In this document: positions 14,144-17,517 of the stretch, in pieces
How positions within the stretch are numbered: position 1 is the first letter of the stretch
Layout: every line of letters starts with the position of its first letter
From: Flavobacteriales bacterium UBA720
GTDB taxonomy: Bacteria > Bacteroidota > Bacteroidia > Flavobacteriales > Weeksellaceae
Assembly: GCA_002297505.1 (NCBI GenBank)
Contig: DBLQ01000114.1
Location: 9,716-27,232 of the forward strand
DNA length: 17,517 bases
Direction: 5' to 3'
The notes under the pieces: generated by a model
The model's database searches: none
Told to the model about the DNA's origin: nothing
Seen by the model: only the letters and a program-made list of their open reading frames with translations
Position numbers and translations under genes: made by a program

Positions 14144-14164
14144 TACTAATTTCTTATATTAGTA
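14144..14164 (+). promoter_or_regulatory. Inverted repeat TACTAAT-N7-ATTAGTA before the MBL-fold gene
   Basis: TACTAAT (14144-14150) and ATTAGTA (14158-14164) are perfect seven-base arms with a seven-base spacer, 16 bases before the start codon. It could be an operator or an AT-only hairpin in the leader. A weak -7 match (TCAATTTG, 14135-14142) lies just upstream, which would put the dyad at the transcription start. Confidence 0.4.
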
Positions 14165-14180
14165 AAAAACAAAATCTCTT

Positions 14181-15047
14181 ATGAAACTATATCCAATACA
14201 GTGTGGAAAATTCAAACTTGATGGCGGCGCAATGTTTGGCGTAGTTCCGAAAACACTTTGGGAAAAGACCAATCCTGCCGACGAGCGTAATCTGATAGAA
14301 TTGGGAACGCGGTCGCTGCTGGTGGAGGACGGCAAAAAGCTGATCCTTATCGATTGCGGACTTGGCAATAAGCAGGATGAGAAATTCTTCGGACATTATT
14401 CACTTTGGGGCGATGATTCTCTAGACAAAAATCTGAAAAAGTATGGTTTTGTGCGGGAAGATATTACCGATGTATTTCTGACGCATCTCCATTTTGATCA
14501 CTGTGGTGGCGCTATAGAGTGGAATGATGACAAATCCGGTTACAGACCGGCCTTTAAAAATGCTAATTTCTGGACCAACCAGAATCACTGGAAATGGGCC
14601 ACCGAGCCCAACCCGAGAGAAAAAGCGAGCTTCCTGAAAGAAAATATTCTGCCAATAGAGGAGAGCGGGCAATTGAATTTCCTGCCACTACCGAATACGG
14701 GTAATTACGGTTTTGCCCCGGATCTGAAGATGGACGTCATCTTTGTAGACGGACATACGGAGAAGCAGATGCTTCCTGTACTGCAGTACCAGGAAAAGAC
14801 AATTGTCTTCGCTGCAGATTTGATCCCGACTGCAGGGCATATTCCGCAGGTCTATGTGATGGGTTATGATACTAGACCGCTTCTTACCGTGGAAGAAAAG
14901 GGAAAATTCCTGAAACAGTGTGTGGATAATGAATACCTTCTGTTATTTGAGCACGATGCACATCACGAATTAGCAAGTCTCAAAATGACAGACAGAGGCG
15001 TGAGATTGGAGCAGACTTACAGTTTTAATGAAGTTTTTGGATATTAA
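14181..15047 (+). CDS. MBL-fold metallo-hydrolase (lactonase/glyoxalase-II-like superfamily)
   Basis: A 288-residue cytoplasmic protein of the metallo-beta-lactamase superfamily; no signal peptide. Metal-binding residues are all present: THLHFDHCGG gives H102, H104, D106 and H107; VDGHTEKQM gives H192; FAADLIPT gives the bridging D213; and LLFEHDAHHE gives H258. A dinuclear zinc or iron site is therefore expected. The layout (N-terminal GGAMFGVVPKTLW and a long insertion after the HxHxDH loop) resembles lactonase-like MBL proteins such as the N-acyl-homoserine lactone hydrolases, but the substrate cannot be read from the sequence. The coaE start lies 7 bases beyond the stop, or overlaps it if the earlier ATG is used, so the two are translationally linked. 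Confident for fold and hydrolase chemistry, not for substrate. Confidence 0.9.
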   Translation: MKLYPIQCGKFKLDGGAMFGVVPKTLWEKTNPADERNLIELGTRSLLVEDGKKLILIDCGLGNKQDEKFFGHYSLWGDDSLDKNLKKYGFVREDITDVFLTHLHFDHCGGAIEWNDDKSGYRPAFKNANFWTNQNHWKWATEPNPREKASFLKENILPIEESGQLNFLPLPNTGNYGFAPDLKMDVIFVDGHTEKQMLPVLQYQEKTIVFAADLIPTAGHIPQVYVMGYDTRPLLTVEEKGKFLKQCVDNEYLLLFEHDAHHELASLKMTDRGVRLEQTYSFNEVFGY

Positions 15048-15054
15048 AGAAAAT

Positions 15055-15684
15055 ATGGAAATACAAGATATAAATCAGAACCAAGATGAGGATGTTCCCA
15101 TACCCAGGATTATCGGGTTAACGGGAGGCATTGGCTCCGGCAAGACATCCGTAGCGAGAATACTCGAAGATAAAGGCTTTCCCGTCTACTTTTCAGATGA
15201 CGAAGCCAAAAATATTGTCAATAAAGATGATGAGCTGAAACAGAAAATTGTAGCGTTGCTAGGTAAGGAAGCTTATGCCAATGGCACCTACAACCGGAAA
15301 TGGGTGGCTGAAAAGGTATTTAGTGATTCAGATATTCTGGAACAGTTAAATCATCTCATTCATCCGGCCGTAAAACTTGATTTTGAGAATTGGGTTAGCA
15401 AACAGCGATCCGAATATGTATTCAAAGAAACGGCGCTTTTATTTGAGCTCGGTCTCCACTTAGAGTGTTACAAGTCTGTCCTGGTGACAGCAGATGATAA
15501 TCTCAGAATCAAGCGAACCATGGACCGCGACGGAAAAACGTACCGCGAGATTGAAGCCATTATGCAGAAGCAAATGCCTGAAAAGGAAAAGATAAAACTG
15601 GCAGATTTCATCATCTATAACAATACAGACCGGGAAAGCTTGCGCGTAGCTACAGAAGGATTTATAGATGAATTGATGAAATAG
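15055..15684 (+). CDS. coaE: Dephospho-CoA kinase
   Basis: A 209-residue cytosolic kinase that performs the last step of coenzyme A synthesis, phosphorylating the 3'-hydroxyl of dephospho-CoA with ATP. I chose the ATG at 15055, 7 bases after the MBL-gene stop. An in-frame ATG at 15028 would add nine residues and overlap that gene by 20 bases; the conserved part starts only at PRIIGLTGGIGSGKT, so either is possible. The P-loop is GGIGSGKT (24-31), followed by the dephospho-CoA-binding VYFSDDEAKNIV. Further on are LIHPAVK, then a lid region (FKETALLFELGLHLECYKSV) and LRIKRTMDRDGKTYREIEAI with the ATP/adenine-contacting arginines. The polar N-terminal extension (about 16 residues) is longer than in E. 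coli CoaE. A strong terminator closes the unit. Confidence 0.95.
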   Translation: MEIQDINQNQDEDVPIPRIIGLTGGIGSGKTSVARILEDKGFPVYFSDDEAKNIVNKDDELKQKIVALLGKEAYANGTYNRKWVAEKVFSDSDILEQLNHLIHPAVKLDFENWVSKQRSEYVFKETALLFELGLHLECYKSVLVTADDNLRIKRTMDRDGKTYREIEAIMQKQMPEKEKIKLADFIIYNNTDRESLRVATEGFIDELMK

Positions 15685-15711
15685 AACATAACCCTTCTTC
15701 TACTGAAAAAC

Positions 15712-15744
15712 AAACCGCCCCGAATTTGCATTCGGGGCGGTTTT
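15712..15744. terminator. Strong bidirectional terminator between coaE and the T9SS cargo gene
   Basis: Arms 15712-15725 and 15730-15743 (AAACCGCCCCGAAT / ATTCGGGGCGGTTT) form a perfect 14-bp stem with a TTGC loop. T follow on the plus strand and a T-rich run (TTTGTTTTT) on the minus strand. It serves both convergent genes and is the strongest hairpin in the window. Confidence 0.95.
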
Positions 15745-15763
15745 ATATTTCAAAAACTGTTGA

Positions 15764-17517
15764 TTAGTTTTTGATGAATTTGGTTTGAGATTTCTCACCA
15801 TTGGATTCCAAAGACAGGATGTAAACACCTTTTGTCAGTTTGGAAACGTTTACTTTTCCGTCTGTAGTTCCTTGATTGACCAATTGTCCGCCTACAGAGT
15901 AAATTTCGAATTTAGTTTTAGAAGAAACATTGGAAATGTTAATTACATCCGTTGCAGGGTTTGGATACACGCTGATGTTATTTTTAGCGATATCCGTTAC
16001 TGCAAGATTTTCACTGATCTTCACTGCATAATCTTCAACCTCTCCATAAGTGAATGACTCACATGGTCCTGTAGAAGCAGCGTTGTATTTCAGTGCTACT
16101 CTCATACCTAGAGTTTTGTCACCTGAGTAAGCTGTTGCTGGAACTGCGAACGTACCGGAAACAGTCGCTGTAGTGTTTGGTGCTACTACCAATACTCTTT
16201 CGGAAGTTTCATAAGTTCCACTTCTGTCAAAATCAATCCATACAGAGATAGCTTCAGGATAAGTGGTGCCAGACCAAGCCTTAGTCACTGCAATAGTATT
16301 ACCTGTAGATCCTTTTACCAGTTGTACAAGTCTAGTAGCATCTGCTGCGTAATTGGTATAATTGGTAGCACCAGAGTTGCTGGTCATTACATTATTTCCT
16401 CCGGCAGGTGTCACTACCACTTTAGCGATATGCTCATCCGAAGAGTCCGAAGATGTAGATGTGCAATACACTAATCCCAGAGTCTTGAAGTTCTTAGTTG
16501 CATAATTGCCGGTTGTTCCGCTACATACTGCCGCGATCTCTACAGTGTAATCTGTATCTTCTGTCAACTGAGTGAGCGTATATGTATTGGTGTTGATGTT
16601 ATTAACCGTAGTCCAGGTTGTTTCGCTGGTTTTTTTGTAACGCAATGCATAAGTTGCATTTGCTACAGCATCCCAATCGATTTTAGCAACAGTCTGGGTG
16701 ATTCCGGAAACAGCAAGTCCTGCAGGCGCTGTACCGTCGCAATTTACCATTGCAGACACAGTCACATTGCCAATAGCGTAGAACACGTTATTGATGGCAG
16801 AAACTCTAACCTTAATCTGAGAATCAGTAGGAAGAGAAGCAAAGCTAAATGCTTCTGAGCCGTCATTAGGAGTTGATTCAGCAAGAACGGTCCATGTTGC
16901 ACCATTATCTTTAGTATAATCAACTTTAACATTAGCCACATTGTAAGGCGCTGCATTGGTGCCTACTACATCCCAAGTGAAAGCACCCGGCGCATTGTTA
17001 TAAACTTTGGTAGATAATACTTTGAAAGGTCCTGCAGCACCTACAACCACTCTCTGGCTACCGTACTGCGTCTGCTGCTGTGCTTTGTCTGGATTATTAT
17101 CCCTTACAGTCACCTTGAAGTTGGTTGTTCTGGCGACAGTAGAAACAGCTTCCCAATCTGATGCGCTTTTCAGGTTTCCGGCTAATACAGTGCTTAGCTT
17201 AGGGAAATATCTCACAGGGCTCGTTGTTGGAGTCCATGATCTGAAAGTAGGTCCATTGGTATTGTTACCCAGGTTGGAACTTGTTGTTGGCGTTGTAGCG
17301 CTGTCTGTCTGTTCCCATACGTAAGTTAGCGGATTGCCTTCAGCATCGCTGGCTTGGGCAGTCAACACGAATGCAGTGCTCTTAGGAATTGTCACGTCCG
17401 GCATTGCCACAACCGTTGGAGGCTGATTGGTAATTGGCGTTTCAATATCACAAGTCTTGGCCGTAAGGTTATTCTGGATCTGGATAATACTGTTAATATG
17501 GAAAAATGGATAGATCG
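15764..17517 (-). CDS. T9SS-secreted multidomain protein, probable C-terminal part of a reprolysin-type metalloprotease (N-terminus outside window)
   Basis: The minus-strand frame is open to the right edge: 583 codons plus two bases. The apparent start at 17410 is an internal GTG, as upstream codons continue without a stop (reading IYPFFHINSIIQIQNNLTAK, then TCDIETPITNQPPTV). That stretch plus MPDVTIPKSTAFVLTAQASD, LTYVWEQTDS and PVRYFPKLS is the pattern I know directly after the catalytic domain of flavobacterial zinc-dependent reprolysin-like (M12B-type) proteases; the HExxH site itself is not in view. Next come a fibronectin-III-like domain (about codons 260-350), a GEVEDY domain with the signature GEVEDYAVKI, and a C-terminal type A sorting domain (VYPNPATDVINIS, ending KFIKN), which targets the protein to the type IX secretion system for export and surface attachment. 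Inferred: extracellular proteolysis. Confident for T9SS cargo, less for protease identity. Confidence 0.88.
   Translation of the reverse strand, partial: IYPFFHINSIIQIQNNLTAKTCDIETPITNQPPTVVAMPDVTIPKSTAFVLTAQASDAEGNPLTYVWEQTDSATTPTTSSNLGNNTNGPTFRSWTPTTSPVRYFPKLSTVLAGNLKSASDWEAVSTVARTTNFKVTVRDNNPDKAQQQTQYGSQRVVVGAAGPFKVLSTKVYNNAPGAFTWDVVGTNAAPYNVANVKVDYTKDNGATWTVLAESTPNDGSEAFSFASLPTDSQIKVRVSAINNVFYAIGNVTVSAMVNCDGTAPAGLAVSGITQTVAKIDWDAVANATYALRYKKTSETTWTTVNNINTNTYTLTQLTEDTDYTVEIAAVCSGTTGNYATKNFKTLGLVYCTSTSSDSSDEHIAKVVVTPAGGNNVMTSNSGATNYTNYAADATRLVQLVKGSTGNTIAVTKAWSGTTYPEAISVWIDFDRSGTYETSERVLVVAPNTTATVSGTFAVPATAYSGDKTLGMRVALKYNAASTGPCESFTYGEVEDYAVKISENLAVTDIAKNNISVYPNPATDVINISNVSSKTKFEIYSVGGQLVNQGTTDGKVNVSKLTKGVYILSLESNGEKSQTKFIKN

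Overview
The window looks like chromosomal DNA of a Bacteroidota member of the class Flavobacteriia, most likely the Chryseobacterium/Epilithonimonas group. Four things point there. The truncated gene at the right edge ends in a type IX secretion (T9SS) sorting domain. Recognisable promoters have the flavobacterial TAnnTTTG -7 box instead of a sigma-70 TATAAT box. Start codons are preceded by A/T-rich sequence, not by Shine-Dalgarno motifs. The gene set (LptD-like barrel protein, RidA, PurA, AsnB, RuvB, CoaE) is core, with intergenic DNA much richer in A+T than the genes. I see no tRNA, rRNA, CRISPR array, insertion sequence or phage gene.

Layout. 1-4342: a cell-wall amidase (minus strand, cut by the left edge) diverges from an LptD-like outer-membrane protein, followed by RidA and a tightly coupled four-helix membrane protein, closed by a terminator. 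4383-4613: a non-coding tandem array of ten to eleven 21-bp units, most with an AGGC-nn-GCCT dyad. It lies between two terminators and is the most unusual structure here. 4667-7028 (minus): an unrecognised 160-residue protein and asparagine synthase AsnB, each with its own terminator. 7083-7511: an AT-rich stretch with direct repeats, a free-standing terminator and a textbook flavobacterial promoter driving purA (7512-8798). 8853-9200: no gene, but a repeated TTGTGTTTTT motif and palindromes. 9201-10130 (minus): a membrane-anchored LuxR-type regulator, divergent from a glycine-zipper lipoprotein (10330-10878). 10940-12544: a polytopic GT-C-like membrane protein. 12645-15684: ruvB, a small exported protein, an MBL-fold hydrolase and coaE. 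A strong bidirectional terminator separates coaE from the convergent C-terminal part of a T9SS-secreted, probably reprolysin-type metalloprotease (15764 to the right edge).

How the genes fit together. Envelope biogenesis (amidase, LptD-like, lipoprotein, GT-C-like protein, T9SS cargo) is mixed with central metabolism (AsnB, PurA, CoaE, RidA) and DNA repair (RuvB). No single pathway unites the window. Linkage is mostly short operons: ridA with its membrane protein, and the MBL hydrolase with coaE. I did not find a convincing new multi-gene system. The best candidates for undescribed biology are non-coding: the 21-bp array, the TTGTGTTTTT motif family around purA, and the dyads placed on -7 boxes.
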